Shown one piece after another: positions 28,814 through 41,021 of a stretch of 64,000 nt of DNA. Location of the stretch: contig NZ_QMEJ01000005.1 in the NCBI RefSeq assembly GCF_003390865.1, positions 186,001 to 250,000 on the forward strand. The letters are read 5' to 3'. A program made the position numbers and the translations under genes. The stretch comes from Tropicimonas sp. IMCC34011. Lineage in GTDB: Bacteria; Pseudomonadota; Alphaproteobacteria; Rhodobacterales; Rhodobacteraceae. How positions within the stretch are numbered: the first letter of the stretch is position 1; every line of letters begins with the position of its first letter. Under the pieces are notes generated by a model. That model saw nothing but the letters and a program-made list of their open reading frames with translations, had not been told where the DNA came from and ran no database searches.

Positions 28814-30046
28814 TCAGGCCCGCGTCTGGCTGGCGGCTGCTTCGCGTCGGTTGATCGAGGCGACCCAGAGGATGACCAGAAGGGCCATCGCGGAGCAGGC
28901 CTGCATAAGTCCCGCCAGGATCCAGTGGCCCGCGGTCGGGCTCAGCGCAGCGCCCGCGATCGCCGACAGCACCGCGCCTCCGCCGATCATGCAGGCTCCG
29001 CCGAGGCCGCTCGCGGTGCCTGCGAGCCGCGGACGGACCGACAGCATTCCCGATGTGACGTTCGGCAGGACGAGGCCGTTGCCGATCCCGACCCAGACGA
29101 ACGAGCCGAAATAAACGACGGGCGAGACCGGCCCCGTTGCCATCCAGAGCGCCAGCGTGGCCAGTCCCGCGGCGCAGACCGCGCAACCCAGGATCGCCAT
29201 CCGGTCGATCCCGACGCGGCTGGAGTAGCGTCCGGTGAGAAAGTTGCCGAAGGCGTAGCCCACCGCCGGAAAACCGAAGAACCCGCCCATCTGGGATGGC
29301 GACAGGTCGAAAACCTCCGTCGCGACGTAGGGCGCGCCGCCAAGGAAACTGAAGAACGCGCCGGAGGACAGCATCGCGGTGAGGCAATAGCCCCAGAACC
29401 GACGCGAGGTGACGAGTTCGGGATATTCGCGGAACTGCGCCGAGAAGGTGGCTGCCGTGTCCTGCGCCGTCTCGCCGAGATCGAGGTGTATGAGAGCGGC
29501 GACGCCCGCGCCGCTGACGAACAGGAGCCAGAAGTTGGCCTTCCAGCCGAACGCCTCGTCGAGAACGCCGCCGATCATCGGACTGATCATCGGGACCAGC
29601 GCCATGCCCATCGTGACGTATCCGATCATCGAGGCGGACCGGTCGGGCGGATAGATGTCCCGCACCACGGCGCGGGAGAGGACGAGCCCCGTCACCACCG
29701 CCGCCTGCATCATCCGCCAGAAGAGAAAGCCGCCGGCGCTCCCGGCGAAGAGGGTGCCGAGCGTCGCGACAAGGAAGATCGCCATCGCGCCGAGTAGAAC
29801 CGGGCGGCGGCCGAACCGGTCCGAAATCGGACCGATCAGGATCTGGAGGACGGCGTTGATGCCGAGATACGCCGTCACCGTCAGCTGCATCACCGCGTAG
29901 GGCGTTCCGAAATGCTCCGTCATCGAGGGAAGCGACGGCAGGAACACGTTCATGCTCAGCGCAGAGATGCTTGCGAGGGCAACGAGCGTGACGATGTGGG
30001 GCGGGGTCGTCCGGTCAAGAAAGCGGACGCTGGGGGAGCCGGACAT
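28814..30046 (-). CDS. Bcr/CflA family MFS drug exporter
   Basis: 410 aa with 12 membrane segments. [20 protein letters not shown] in TM1 and [18 protein letters not shown] in loop 2-3 are the Bcr/CflA and MFS motifs; [20 protein letters not shown] is the typical TM4-TM5 segment. Members export drugs such as bicyclomycin or chloramphenicol, or sulfur metabolites, by proton antiport. It is divergent from pccB. The ATG at 30046 has no clear ribosome-binding site. Confidence 0.9.
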   Translation of the reverse strand: MSGSPSVRFLDRTTPPHIVTLVALASISALSMNVFLPSLPSMTEHFGTPYAVMQLTVTAYLGINAVLQILIGPISDRFGRRPVLLGAMAIFLVATLGTLFAGSAGGFLFWRMMQAAVVTGLVLSRAVVRDIYPPDRSASMIGYVTMGMALVPMISPMIGGVLDEAFGWKANFWLLFVSGAGVAALIHLDLGETAQDTAATFSAQFREYPELVTSRRFWGYCLTAMLSSGAFFSFLGGAPYVATEVFDLSPSQMGGFFGFPAVGYAFGNFLTGRYSSRVGIDRMAILGCAVCAAGLATLALWMATGPVSPVVYFGSFVWVGIGNGLVLPNVTSGMLSVRPRLAGTASGLGGACMIGGGAVLSAIAGAALSPTAGHWILAGLMQACSAMALLVILWVASINRREAAASQTRA

Positions 30047-30175
30047 GGAGGACGCTATAGGCAACCCCGCCGGGCATGCCAACGGCCTATCTCGCATGCC
30101 CGCACTTGCCATGCGGGTCGCCAGCCATTTGGATGGACGGCGCCGAATGGGCGCGCGGGGGAGGACACAAGGCGC

Positions 30176-31708
30176 ATGAAGGAGATCACCCAGGAGCTGG
30201 AGGCGCGGCGTGCAGATGCGAGGAAGGGCGGCGGCGAGAAGCGCATCGCGGCCCAGCATGCCAAGGGCAAGCTGACCGCGCGGGAACGGCTCGACCTCTT
30301 GCTGGACGACGGCTCCTTCGAGGAGTTCGACATGTTCGTCCGCCACCGCTGCACCGATTTCGGCATGGAGCAGCAGCGTCCGGACGGGGACGGCGTCATT
30401 ACCGGATGGGGCACGATCAACGGCCGGATGGTCTGCGTCTTCAGTCAGGATTTCACCGTTTTCGGCGGATCCCTGAGCGAGACCCACGCCCAGAAGATCT
30501 GCAAGATCATGGACATGGCCGTGCGCGTCGGAGCCCCCATCATCGGGCTGAACGATTCGGGCGGCGCGCGCATTCAGGAGGGGGTCGCCTCCCTGTCGGG
30601 CTATGCCGAGGTGTTCCGGCGCAATATCGAGGCATCGGGCGTCGTGCCGCAGATCTCCGTCATCATGGGCCCCTGCGCGGGCGGGGCGGTCTATTCGCCG
30701 GCGATGACGGATTTCATCTTCATGGTGGAGGGCACGAGCTACATGTTCGTGACCGGCCCCGACGTGGTGAAGACGGTCACGAACGAAGTCGTGACGGCCG
30801 AAGAGCTGGGCGGCGCGTCCACCCATACGCGGCGCTCCTCGGTCGCGGACGCGGCCTACGCGGGGGACGTGGAGACATTGGCTGAAGTGCGGCGGCTGGT
30901 GGATTTCCTGCCGCTGTCAAACCGCTCCGAGGCCCCGGTCCGCCCGTTCTTCGACGACCCCGAGCGGATCGACGAAAGCCTCGACACTCTTGTTCCGCCC
31001 AGTCCGACCATGCCCTACGACATGAAGGAGCTGATCCTGAAGATCGCCGACGAGGGCGATTTCGACGAGATGCAGGCCGAGTTCGCAAAGAACATCATCA
31101 CCGGCTTCATCCGCATCGAGGGGCGAACGGTCGGGGTGGTCGGCAACCAGCCGATGGTGCTCGCCGGATGCCTCGACATCGATTCCAGCCGCAAGGCCGC
31201 GCGCTTCGTGCGGTTCTGCGACTGCTTCGGCATCCCGATCCTGACGCTGGTGGACGTTCCGGGGTTCCTGCCGGGGACGGGGCAGGAGTTCGGGGGGGTC
31301 ATAAAGCACGGCGCCAAGCTGCTCTTCGCCTACGGCGAGGCGACGGTGCCCAAGGTGACCGTGATCACCCGCAAGGCCTATGGCGGCGCGTATGACGTGA
31401 TGAGCTCCAAGCATCTGCGCGGCGACGTCAACTACGCATGGCCAACGGCCCGGATCGCCGTGATGGGCGCGAAAGGGGCGGCGGAAATTCTCTATCGCTC
31501 GGAGCTGCGAGATCCGGAGAAAATCGCCGAGCGGACGGCGGATTACGAGGAGCGTTTCGCCAATCCGTTCATCGCGGCGGAACGCGGCTTTATCGACGAC
31601 GTGATCCAGCCGCATGCGACGCGGAGGCGCGTGGCGCGGGCCCTTGCCGCCCTGAGGGGCAAAAACGCCGAGCTGCCGTGGAAAAAGCACGACAACATCC
31701 CGCTATGA
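30176..31708 (+). CDS. pccB: Propionyl-CoA carboxylase beta chain
   Basis: The carboxyltransferase subunit that moves CO2 from biotin to propionyl-CoA to give methylmalonyl-CoA. 510 aa, starting [20 protein letters not shown]. Blocks: [79 protein letters not shown] and [18 protein letters not shown]. Its partner PccA is 2 kb downstream, with four small genes between. Together with the mutase at 37442 it feeds propionate carbon into succinyl-CoA. Confidence 0.97.
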   Translation: MKEITQELEARRADARKGGGEKRIAAQHAKGKLTARERLDLLLDDGSFEEFDMFVRHRCTDFGMEQQRPDGDGVITGWGTINGRMVCVFSQDFTVFGGSLSETHAQKICKIMDMAVRVGAPIIGLNDSGGARIQEGVASLSGYAEVFRRNIEASGVVPQISVIMGPCAGGAVYSPAMTDFIFMVEGTSYMFVTGPDVVKTVTNEVVTAEELGGASTHTRRSSVADAAYAGDVETLAEVRRLVDFLPLSNRSEAPVRPFFDDPERIDESLDTLVPPSPTMPYDMKELILKIADEGDFDEMQAEFAKNIITGFIRIEGRTVGVVGNQPMVLAGCLDIDSSRKAARFVRFCDCFGIPILTLVDVPGFLPGTGQEFGGVIKHGAKLLFAYGEATVPKVTVITRKAYGGAYDVMSSKHLRGDVNYAWPTARIAVMGAKGAAEILYRSELRDPEKIAERTADYEERFANPFIAAERGFIDDVIQPHATRRRVARALAALRGKNAELPWKKHDNIPL

Positions 31709-31871
31709 GGCGTCTTCAGGCATCATCGGTTTTACTTTCGAGGAGTGTTTGCGCTGTCATTGCCGGGACTTGCATAAAACATTTGCGGAAAATGGATAAC
31801 ATGCGTCATCATCCCGCCATGATCCGGGACCGAATCGGTTCCGGACCGCGGAACACCACTGGCCAAGGAGG

Positions 31872-31958
31872 CGCCGACCCGAATGTCGGCGAGCGCCAGC
31901 TACCGGGCCTCAGAGCCCGGTCAATCCGCGCCGGTGTTGGGAGGCGCCGGCGCGGATT
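31872..31958 (+). promoter_or_regulatory. Three consecutive hairpins ahead of the DUF6497 gene
   Basis: Three perfect inverted repeats follow one another: CGCCGAC/GTCGGCG (31872-31891), ACCGGGC/GCCCGGT (31902-31921), and the 12-bp AATCCGCGCCGG/CCGGCGCGGATT (31923-31958). The 12-nt loop of the third contains GGGAGG, and its 3' arm overlaps the TTG proposed as the start of the next gene. It may be a structured leader that masks translation initiation, or a terminator-like array after pccB. Confidence 0.5.
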
Positions 31959-32328
31959 GCGTTTCATCTCCCTTTCATTCTCGATTTTTCTGGCATCGGC
32001 CGCTGTCGCGGACCCTCTCCCCTCGGGGCAGGAGGTCATTGCGCTCGACCGCTTCGTCGAACGCCAAGCGAACGGCGAAACATGGCTCATCGTTCGCTAT
32101 CTTGCCCCCAGGATCGCGGCGAAAGGCGGCGATCTCGATTACATGGCGGTGGAGGCCGATCTCGATGCGCTCTGCGCCGAGGAGCTTTCAGGCGTCGACG
32201 CGCGGAAAGCTGAAGATATCACCGTGATCCTGCTGGATCGCCCCGTCGAACGCGGTGCTTCGGACCCTGACGCGACAATGTTCATCAGTGCGTATCGGGT
32301 GGAGCAGGGGGCCTGCGTCTGGCAATGA
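31957..32328 (+). CDS. DUF6497 family secreted protein
   Basis: About 123 aa. From the TTG at 31957 it begins with a signal peptide (MRFISLSFSIFLASAAVA, then DPLPSGQEVIALDRF). The body WLIVRYLAPRIAAKGGDLDY ... DALCAEEL ... ITVILLDRPVERG matches the DUF6497 family, common in Rhodobacteraceae. A GGGAGG lies about 12 nt upstream. In-frame upstream ATGs would give an implausibly long charged leader before the signal peptide. Function is unknown. Confidence 0.65.
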   Translation: MRFISLSFSIFLASAAVADPLPSGQEVIALDRFVERQANGETWLIVRYLAPRIAAKGGDLDYMAVEADLDALCAEELSGVDARKAEDITVILLDRPVERGASDPDATMFISAYRVEQGACVWQ

Positions 32329-32519
32329 ATGCGCGATATCCTGCGCCTTGATGGTGCAGCCAAGTCACAGGACACGGGCCGAATGCACGCTACCTATTTC
32401 CCGACGGAAATTCACGCTATCGTCAGCGGTGGACGCCCCAGGGCGACCGCAACACCCAAGTGGAACTCGATCACGCCAGCGTGCGTTCGAGGTTCCGATA
32501 CAGCTTACAGGAGACAGGG

Positions 32520-32648
32520 ATGTCCACGAGCATTAAAGTCATTTTCGCCCTCGGCCTCGTTGCCTTCGCTGCGGCATGCGCCCAGGAAGAAGAAGTGGTC
32601 TTCGTCGAAGAGCCCATCGTCGCTGAGCCGGTCTACAGCAAGTACTGA
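32520..32648 (+). CDS. Very small putative lipoprotein
   Basis: 42 aa: MSTSIKVIFALGLVAFAAAC, a signal peptide with lipobox AAAC, then an acidic tail QEEEVVFVEEPIVAEPVYSK. AGGAGACAGGG precedes the ATG. Small lipoproteins of this pattern recur between pccB and pccA in relatives as far as I recall. No function is known. Confidence 0.7.
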   Translation: MSTSIKVIFALGLVAFAAACAQEEEVVFVEEPIVAEPVYSKY

Positions 32649-32720
32649 GCCGACGCAGTGGCGGGCTGATCAGCGGCCCGCCACACGCTCCCCGCTCCTC
32701 CAGCCGGTCGAGGGTGCGGC

Positions 32721-33140
32721 ATGATCAAGCATCGCGGATTCCCGAGCCGCCTGACCGGCACCGATTTCACATTCACGATCCGGCGCGCGAACAAGGCGGG
32801 TCCCACCCCCCTTATCGAGCGCAAGCGCTTCGCCGATCGCCGTCCGGCCGATCGCGCGGCTGATGCCGCGTTCATGGCGGCGCTTTGGGACCAGTTCGGG
32901 GACGAGCCGTTCGAGCGTGGCAACCTCGATGGCGGGCGGCTGTCGTGGCTTCTCGGCCGCGAGGTCGTGCCGGCGTCCGAACCGTTCAATCCGAAGGATT
33001 ACAGCCAGCTTCTCAGGATCGACGTCGCCGCCGCCCACGCCGCGTTTCCCAATTCCGTGCCGTCGGAGGCCGGAGAATGGGGAGAAGACGAGGAGGCGGC
33101 CGAGGACGGCGCCGAGGAGGACGACGAGGATTGGGCGTGA
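32721..33140 (+). CDS. Conserved hypothetical protein with acidic tail
   Basis: 139-aa soluble protein, not recognised. It begins MIKHRGFPSRLTGTDFTFTI, with a basic N-terminal half. A middle segment (PADRAADAAFMAALWDQFGD, WLLGREVVPASEPFNPKDYS) follows. The C-terminus is strongly acidic (EWGEDEEAAEDGAEEDDEDW). No signal peptide or membrane segment. Its place inside the pcc locus is the only functional hint. Confidence 0.6.
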   Translation: MIKHRGFPSRLTGTDFTFTIRRANKAGPTPLIERKRFADRRPADRAADAAFMAALWDQFGDEPFERGNLDGGRLSWLLGREVVPASEPFNPKDYSQLLRIDVAAAHAAFPNSVPSEAGEWGEDEEAAEDGAEEDDEDWA

Positions 33141-33384
33141 TCCGGCGCATGGCCTCACCCGGGCGGCGGGAGCCGGCCGCGCGTGGCGCCGTGCAGGATC
33201 GGCGCTTTCCCGATGCGTCCCGGCGCCCCTTCAGGGCGTCGCCCCGCGGCGAGAGGACATGCGCCCCGGGGATTCTTTTCGGCGGCATCGCGCCGAATTG
33301 GAACCTTTCCCGCACCCGAGAGTTGCTGCGGCGTACTGCGCAGAGCACTGTTCTATCGAGCAGCAACAAAACAGGAAGATTTTC

Positions 33385-33585
33385 ATGCAAGCCCTCATCA
33401 AGCCCGTTCTCGCCCTCTCCGTCGTTGCCGGTCTCGCCGCGTGCGACACCGATCTCGAGCGGGGCGTCACCGGCGCGACCATCGGCGGCGTGGCTGCGTC
33501 TGCCACCAACAACAACGTTGCGGCCGGTGCGGCTGCCGGTGCCCTCGCAGGCGTCTATTGCGACGACGCGGGCATCTGCCGCTGA
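33385..33585 (+). CDS. Small glycine-zipper lipoprotein
   Basis: 66 aa. MQALIKPVLALSVVAGLAAC is a signal peptide with lipobox LAAC. The mature part has a GATIGGVAASA ... AAGAAAGALAGV glycine-zipper stretch, as in small outer-membrane-associated lipoproteins, and a C-terminal YCDDAGICR with two Cys. A strong terminator follows at 33627. Function is unknown. Confidence 0.7.
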   Translation: MQALIKPVLALSVVAGLAACDTDLERGVTGATIGGVAASATNNNVAAGAAAGALAGVYCDDAGICR

Positions 33586-33626
33586 TCGGTTTCGGGCGGC
33601 CCCGCGCCGCCTGATCCAGACCAAGG

Positions 33627-33666
33627 AACGCCACCTCGGCCGCGCCGCCGGGGTGGCGTTTTTTCG
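33627..33666 (+). terminator. Intrinsic terminator before pccA
   Basis: The AACGCCACC...GGGTGGCGTT stem runs straight into TTTTTTCG. It separates the small lipoprotein gene from pccA, so pccA must have its own promoter or rely on read-through. Confidence 0.88.
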
Positions 33667-33699
33667 TTGTATCGGCGCGTCCCTGTGGGAGGAGCGCCG

Positions 33700-35696
<1,997 letters not shown>

Positions 35697-35700
<4 letters not shown>

Positions 35701-36059
35701 ACCGCCTGGCGTCCTGGGCCACCCACGCACTTGCCTTCGCTGCCGGGCTCGCCGTGGCGTGGGCCGTCAATGCCGCGCTGGCCGGGGTGGTGCTCTCGGG
35801 CGGCCGCTTGGCGCCCTTCATCGGAACGCTGGTCGTGCCGGCGTTTGCGGGCCTCGCGGGCTATGCCGGAGTGTGGATGATCCTTGCCGGACGGCTTCTC
35901 AAGGGGCGGTTCTGGGTCGGGGCGTTCGCGCTCGTCGTGCTGATCTGGGGGGCGGCGCTCTACGGCATGCTGGCCGGATACGTCACCTTCCAGGAAGGCG
36001 CGGGGGCTGCACTTGTCCTGCTCTTCGTGGCCGGCGGCATCCCGATGACGCGCAGATGA
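35697..36059 (+). CDS. Four-helix membrane protein of unknown function
   Basis: 120 aa, hydrophobic throughout: about four segments (ALAFAAGLAVAWAVNAALAG, PFIGTLVVPAFAGLAGYAGV, FWVGAFALVVLIWGAALYGM, GAALVLLFVAGGIP). No family is recognised. It starts inside the pccA stop codon and its own stop overlaps the next gene, so three genes are translationally linked. It is probably an inner-membrane protein co-produced with PccA. Confidence 0.65.
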
Positions 36060-36733
36060 CCTGGACGGCGATCGATCCCCGGATCTGGCAGGCGGTGATT
36101 GCCGGGGCCTTCCTCGCCATCGGCTGGTTGGTCAACGGGTGGCAGAACCGCAAGGCGGACGAGCGGCGGTATCTCGAAGGGATCGCGCGGGACCGGGAGC
36201 AGCGCGCCGAGCGCATCCGCGACATCCACCGCGCCCTCTTCGCGGAGATCAGCGCCCACGTTCACAACCTCGGATCGGAGGCGCTTCTGGACGGGTACGA
36301 GGCGCAGATGGCAGAACGCTTCGCGGCGGAGCCGTCTCACGTTCCGCTCATTCCGACCGAGCAGGATGACATGATCTTCCGGGCCGTGACGGGGGAAATC
36401 CACATCCTAACGCGCACCTCGATCGACGCCGTGGTGCTGTTCTATCGCCAGCTCCGCGCCATCGCGACACTAGCGCGGGACATGCGCTCGACCGCCTTCG
36501 CAAACGCCGAGACGTCCTCGAAGCTGGTCATGTACGGCGATTATATCGAGATGAAGAAGCAGGCCCTGCGCTACGGGCTGATCGCGCTGCGGCTGATCGA
36601 GGTCTATGCCGAAGACGGGCCGGAGGCGGCACGACTGGACGAGCGGGCGATCCGCGATGGCCTGGTGCCGCCGCGTCCGCGCCGTGCGGTCAATACCCCG
36701 GGCGCGGTCCGGTCCGACCGGTCGTCGGAATAG
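36056..36733 (+). CDS. Membrane-anchored helical protein of unknown function
   Basis: 225 aa. One N-terminal membrane segment (WQAVIAGAFLAIGWLVNGW) is followed by a charged helix (RKADERRYLEGIARDREQRA) likely to form a coiled coil, then an all-helical cytosolic domain (IHRALFAEISAHVHNL ... YRQLRAIATLARDMRSTAFA). No catalytic motif or recognised family. It overlaps the preceding four-helix membrane gene by 4 bp, suggesting a two-component membrane assembly. Confidence 0.65.
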   Translation: MTWTAIDPRIWQAVIAGAFLAIGWLVNGWQNRKADERRYLEGIARDREQRAERIRDIHRALFAEISAHVHNLGSEALLDGYEAQMAERFAAEPSHVPLIPTEQDDMIFRAVTGEIHILTRTSIDAVVLFYRQLRAIATLARDMRSTAFANAETSSKLVMYGDYIEMKKQALRYGLIALRLIEVYAEDGPEAARLDERAIRDGLVPPRPRRAVNTPGAVRSDRSSE

Positions 36734-36842
36734 GCGTGTGGGTCTCGCGGTCCATCTCTGGTCCTTTCCCTCGGCGGAGCGACGGGCGCTCCCATGCCCC
36801 TGATATAGCGTTTCCCGGCTGATTTTGCAATTCCGGCGCCGC

Positions 36843-37379
36843 TCACGAGCCGCCGTTGCGCTGCTCCCTCAACTCGTTCTGCCGGAGGGGCATCTTGTCG
36901 ATGGTGCGGCTGATCTCCCGCACGTCCCACGGGAACGGCTTGCGGAGCTCCACCCGTCCGTCCTTTCCCATGATCACCAGCGCGAAGCCGCGCGGGCGGA
37001 GCTGGGAGCGGACGCCGGACCGGGCACCCGGATCGGTATCGGTCACCACGATGACATCCCGCGAGATCAGCTCCTCCGGACGGGCGGAAAGAAGCTCCAC
37101 CTGTTCGAGAAAGCGGGGATCGGCCGGGGTGTCCGCGAAGACGACGATGGGGCGCCGCGTCCAGAGATAATCGCTCAGATCGATATCGGCGGCATCGCGG
37201 ATCTCCAGCGGAAGATCGGCATCCGGCGGCTCTGGCGCATCCTCGGGAAGCGGATCGGCACCGACGGCGAGCGCATCCTCACCCTCCGGTGCATCCGTCT
37301 GGGCGGACAGAACGCTCCCCCCGGTGAGGAAGAGAGCGCCAGCAAGGGCAAGTAAACGGATGGTCGCGTGGACATGCAT
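36843..37379 (-). CDS. DUF4174 family periplasmic protein
   Basis: 178 aa with a signal peptide ([20 protein letters not shown], cleaved near LSA-Q). An acidic, Pro-rich linker leads into the DUF4174 domain (about 70-175): [49 protein letters not shown] and the terminal [14 protein letters not shown]. The thioredoxin-like order of strands is typical of the family, but the redox Cys pair is absent. It converges with the upstream gene pair and diverges from the mutase. Confidence 0.85.
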   Translation of the reverse strand: MHVHATIRLLALAGALFLTGGSVLSAQTDAPEGEDALAVGADPLPEDAPEPPDADLPLEIRDAADIDLSDYLWTRRPIVVFADTPADPRFLEQVELLSARPEELISRDVIVVTDTDPGARSGVRSQLRPRGFALVIMGKDGRVELRKPFPWDVREISRTIDKMPLRQNELREQRNGGS

Positions 37380-37441
37380 GGGAGTTATATAGTCAATCGG
37401 GGGGCATAGGCGAAGACATGCCCGGACCCGAGGAGATCACG

Positions 37442-39607
37442 ATGACGCATGAGACCGGCCCATCGACGCCGCCTTCCCTCAACGACTGGGCCGATCTTGT
37501 GCGCAAGGAGACGAAGGGACGGACCCCGGACGAGCTCGTCTGGCACACGCTGGAAGGGATTTCGGTGAAGCCGCTCTACACCGAAGCGGACCTCGAGGGG
37601 CTTGCGCATATCGGCTCCCTGCCGGGGTTCGCCCCCTATGCGCGGGGCGTGCGTGCGACGATGTATACCGGGAGGCCCTGGACGATCCGGCAATATGCGG
37701 GCTTCTCCACCGCCGAGGAGAGCAACGCCTTCTATCGCCGTGCGCTCGCCGCCGGGCAGCAGGGCGTCTCCGTCGCATTCGATCTTGCGACCCACCGCGG
37801 CTATGACAGCGACCATCCCCGCGTCGAGGGGGACGTGGGAAAAGCCGGCGTCGCCATCGACAGCGTGGAGGACATGAAGGTCCTCTTCGGCGGTATCCCC
37901 CTTCAGGACGTGTCCGTCTCCATGACCATGAACGGCGCGGTGATCCCGATCCTCGCTTCCTTCATCGTGGCGGGGGAGGAGCAGGGCGTCCCGCGCGGTG
38001 AGCTCTCCGGGACCATCCAGAACGATATCCTGAAGGAGTTCATGGTCCGCAATACGTACATCTATCCGCCCGAGCCCTCGATGCGGATCGTCGCGGACAT
38101 CATCGAGTACACCGCGGCGGAGATGCCACGGTTCAACTCGATCTCGATCAGCGGCTACCACATGCAGGAGGCCGGGGCGAACCTCGTGCAGGAGCTCGCC
38201 TTCACCCTGGCGGACGGGCGGGAATACGTGCGCGCCGCCATCGCGCGGGGGATGGACGTCGACCGCTTCGCGCCGCGCCTGTCGTTCTTCTTCGCCATCG
38301 GCATGAACTTCTTCATGGAAGCGGCGAAGCTGCGGGCCGCGCGGCTCCTGTGGTCCCGCGTGATGGAGGAGTTCGCGCCGCAGGACCCGAAAAGTTCCAT
38401 GCTGCGCACCCACTGCCAGACCTCCGGCGTCTCGCTGGCCGAGCAGGATCCGTACAACAACGTCATCCGCACGGCCTACGAGGCGATGAGCGCGGTTCTG
38501 GGCGGAACGCAATCGCTGCACACCAACGCCCTGGACGAAGCCATAGCCCTGCCGACCGACTTTTCCGCCCGGATCGCCCGCAACACCCAGCTTATCCTGC
38601 AGGAGGAGACGGGGGTCACAGGCGTCGTCGATCCGCTCGCCGGATCCTACTACGTCGAGCGGCTGACCGGGGACCTCGCCGAAGCCGCCTGGGCGTTGAT
38701 GGAGGAGGTCGAGGAGATGGGCGGAATGACGAAGGCCGTTGCCTCCGGCATGCCCAAGCTCCGGATCGAGGAAACCGCCGCCCGCAGACAGGCGAACATC
38801 GACAGGGGGGAGGACGTGGTCGTCGGCGTCAATAAGTACCGCAAGGAGACCGAGGATCCGATCGACATCCTCGACATCGCCGGAGAGACGGTCCGCGCGG
38901 GCCAGATCGAGAAACTGGCGCGGATCCGGGCGGATCGGGACGAGGGAGCAACCGCGGCCGCGCTTTCGGAGGTGGAGCGCCGCGCCGGAGAGGGTGGCAA
39001 CCTCCTCGAAGCCGCAGTGGAGGCAGCGCGGGCGCGTGCGACGGTGGGGGAGATCAGCATGGCCATGGAGAAGGTCTTCGGCCGCCACAGGGCGGAGGTG
39101 AAGACGCTCGCCGGCGTCTACGGCGCTGCCTACGACGGCGATGCGGAATTCGAGGCGATCCAGAGGGACGTCGAGGCCTTCGCCGAGGAAGAGGGGCGCC
39201 GGCCGCGGATGATGGTGGTGAAGATGGGGCAGGACGGCCATGACCGCGGCGCCAAGGTCATCGCGACGGCCTTCGCCGATATCGGCTTCGACGTGGATGT
39301 CGGGCCGCTCTTCCAGACGCCCCAGGAAGCCGCACGCGACGCTGTGGACAACGACGTCCATGTCGTCGGCATTTCCAGCCAGGCCGCCGGGCACAAGGCC
39401 CTCGCCCCGAAACTGGTGGAGGCCCTGCGCGCCGAGGATGCCGGCGATATCCTCGTGGTCTGCGGCGGCGTGATCCCGAGCCAGGATTACGAGTTCCTGA
39501 AAGGCGCCGGGGTCTCAGCGATCTTCGGCCCGGGCACGAACATTCCCGATGCCGCGCGCGGCATTCTCGAGTTGATCCGAAAGGCGCGCCGCGACCGCAC
39601 GGCGTGA
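37442..39607 (+). CDS. scpA: Methylmalonyl-CoA mutase
   Basis: The adenosylcobalamin enzyme converting (R)-methylmalonyl-CoA to succinyl-CoA, last step after PccAB. 721 aa: N-terminal TIM barrel (about 20-560; [58 protein letters not shown]) and C-terminal B12 domain with the cobalt-ligating [15 protein letters not shown] and [11 protein letters not shown]. Start 37442 is chosen for GAGGAG upstream; 37418 is possible. It is a single-chain homodimeric type. Confidence 0.96.
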   Translation: MTHETGPSTPPSLNDWADLVRKETKGRTPDELVWHTLEGISVKPLYTEADLEGLAHIGSLPGFAPYARGVRATMYTGRPWTIRQYAGFSTAEESNAFYRRALAAGQQGVSVAFDLATHRGYDSDHPRVEGDVGKAGVAIDSVEDMKVLFGGIPLQDVSVSMTMNGAVIPILASFIVAGEEQGVPRGELSGTIQNDILKEFMVRNTYIYPPEPSMRIVADIIEYTAAEMPRFNSISISGYHMQEAGANLVQELAFTLADGREYVRAAIARGMDVDRFAPRLSFFFAIGMNFFMEAAKLRAARLLWSRVMEEFAPQDPKSSMLRTHCQTSGVSLAEQDPYNNVIRTAYEAMSAVLGGTQSLHTNALDEAIALPTDFSARIARNTQLILQEETGVTGVVDPLAGSYYVERLTGDLAEAAWALMEEVEEMGGMTKAVASGMPKLRIEETAARRQANIDRGEDVVVGVNKYRKETEDPIDILDIAGETVRAGQIEKLARIRADRDEGATAAALSEVERRAGEGGNLLEAAVEAARARATVGEISMAMEKVFGRHRAEVKTLAGVYGAAYDGDAEFEAIQRDVEAFAEEEGRRPRMMVVKMGQDGHDRGAKVIATAFADIGFDVDVGPLFQTPQEAARDAVDNDVHVVGISSQAAGHKALAPKLVEALRAEDAGDILVVCGGVIPSQDYEFLKGAGVSAIFGPGTNIPDAARGILELIRKARRDRTA

Positions 39608-39894
39608 TCGGCAGGGAGTGGCGGATGGAGGGCTCTACTCGGATCCGCTCTTTCAGGGGATCGCAGGGCCACGCTTGGGATACGCGGCAGGGGCTTGAGG
39701 GGAGGGCAGACCCGCCCGGTTGCGGACGGGACCCGACCACGACCGACGCGCGCAATCAGAGGTCACGTGAATCGGCCTTCGCGTGTCACGGGCCCGCCGA
39801 AGGAGAAAGGCGCAGCGAACGAGCGTACGTTGCGAGCGTGCTTCGGCGAACGAGCCCTCTGTGCGGCGTTGCAGCATTCCTGTAGGCTTCCGCC
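39608..39894. repeat. Intergenic stretch with a short direct repeat
   Basis: A 287-bp gap between the mutase and J-domain genes without a convincing frame. GCGAACGAGC occurs twice (39815-39824 and 39846-39855), and the intervening sequence is also AACG/GCGAG-rich. No T-tailed terminator is seen for the mutase gene. It may hold the promoter for the next gene or a small RNA, but nothing definite. Confidence 0.3.
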
Positions 39895-40572
39895 ATGTCG
39901 ATCTGGACCCGCATCACTTCCGCTCTCTCCGCGCTTCGCAATGGCGAGGGCCTTGGCGCTCTGCTCGACTTCGGCACGCCTCCGGAGCGTTCGGTCGGCT
40001 TCACCATCGCCGTGATCGCTCTCGGCGCCAAGATGGCGAAGGCGGACGGGTCCGTGAGCCGCAACGAGGTGGCGGCGTTTCGCAAGGTCTTCCAGATCCC
40101 CGAGGACGAGCTGTCGAACGCGGCCCGCGTCTTCAATCTCGCGCGCACCGACGTGGCGGGGTTCGAGGAATATGCCGGCAAGATCGCACGGATGTTTCCG
40201 ACCGGCGATCCCGTGCTCGGTGACGTGATGGAAGGCCTGTTTCACGTGGCCGTGGCGGATGGCGCCTATCACCGGTCGGAAGCGAGGTTCCTCGAACGGG
40301 TGGCCGAGATCTTCGGCCTGCCGGGATCCCAGTTCGCCGCGATCCGGGCGCGTTTCGTCGGCGATGCCGCGCCAGATCCCTATGCGGTCCTCGGCGTCAC
40401 GCCGGACATGCCGCTGGACCAGATCCGCAGCGCCTGGCGCACGCAGATCAAGGAAAGCCACCCCGATCGCATGATCGCCCGCGGTGTGCCGCAGGAGGCC
40501 GTGCGGATGGCGGAGGCGCGAATGGTTCACCTGAACGCCGCCTGGGACCAGATATCACGGGAGCGCGCATGA
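39895..40572 (+). CDS. TerB-like plus J-domain protein (DjlA-like)
   Basis: 225 aa. Residues about 30-150 form a TerB/tellurite-resistance-type helical domain (FTIAVIALGAKMAKADGSVS ... VAVADGAYHRSEARFLERVA). Residues about 160-222 are a J domain with the invariant HPD in KESHPDRMIARG, which stimulates DnaK ATPase. The layout matches DjlA-like co-chaperones but without the N-terminal membrane anchor. Confidence 0.87.
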   Translation: MSIWTRITSALSALRNGEGLGALLDFGTPPERSVGFTIAVIALGAKMAKADGSVSRNEVAAFRKVFQIPEDELSNAARVFNLARTDVAGFEEYAGKIARMFPTGDPVLGDVMEGLFHVAVADGAYHRSEARFLERVAEIFGLPGSQFAAIRARFVGDAAPDPYAVLGVTPDMPLDQIRSAWRTQIKESHPDRMIARGVPQEAVRMAEARMVHLNAAWDQISRERA

Positions 40573-40610
40573 TCTTTCCGAACGACCCTCGCCAGCTAGG
40601 TCTGAGTGCT

Positions 40611-41021
40611 ATGAAACAGATTGCCGCCTACGCCCTCGCTCTCCTCCTCGCCACGCCCCTCCACGCGCAGGACGAGGATCCGCCCATCGCTCCTATGCCT
40701 GACGTCGAAAACGAGGGCGAGTCCCTCGGAGATACGGCCCGGGACCTCTTCGACGGCTTCCGGGAAGAGGTCGAGCCCGACCTGCGGGACCTCGCCGAGC
40801 AATTGGAGCCCTCCCTCCGCCGCTTCGCCCGGCAGATGGGGCCGATGCTCAGCGAGCTTCAGGACATGATCGGAGACGTGAGCAATTACGAGCTGCCGGA
40901 AAAACTGCCGAATGGCGATATAATCCTGCGCTACAAGGATCCCGGGGAGGATGGAGATGCTCCGGAGCCCGGCCCCGAGGACGAGGGGACGGCGGGGCCC
41001 GGGGAGACGATCGACCTGTGA
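40611..41021 (+). CDS. Conserved secreted acidic protein
   Basis: 136 aa with a signal peptide (MKQIAAYALALLLATPLHA, then QDEDPPIAPMP). The mature part has an amphipathic helical stretch (RDLFDGFREEVEPDLRDLAE ... RRFARQMGPMLSELQDMIGD), then NYELPEKLPNGDIILRYKDP and an acidic Gly/Glu-rich tail. No domain is recognised. An ATG at 40569 overlapping the previous stop is possible but would put 14 residues before the signal peptide. It overlaps zntB by 4 bp. Confidence 0.65.
   Translation: MKQIAAYALALLLATPLHAQDEDPPIAPMPDVENEGESLGDTARDLFDGFREEVEPDLRDLAEQLEPSLRRFARQMGPMLSELQDMIGDVSNYELPEKLPNGDIILRYKDPGEDGDAPEPGPEDEGTAGPGETIDL

Noticed and set aside
37385-39394. 669-codon antisense frame within the mutase gene
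   Set aside because: Same shadow effect; the plus strand carries all mutase motifs.
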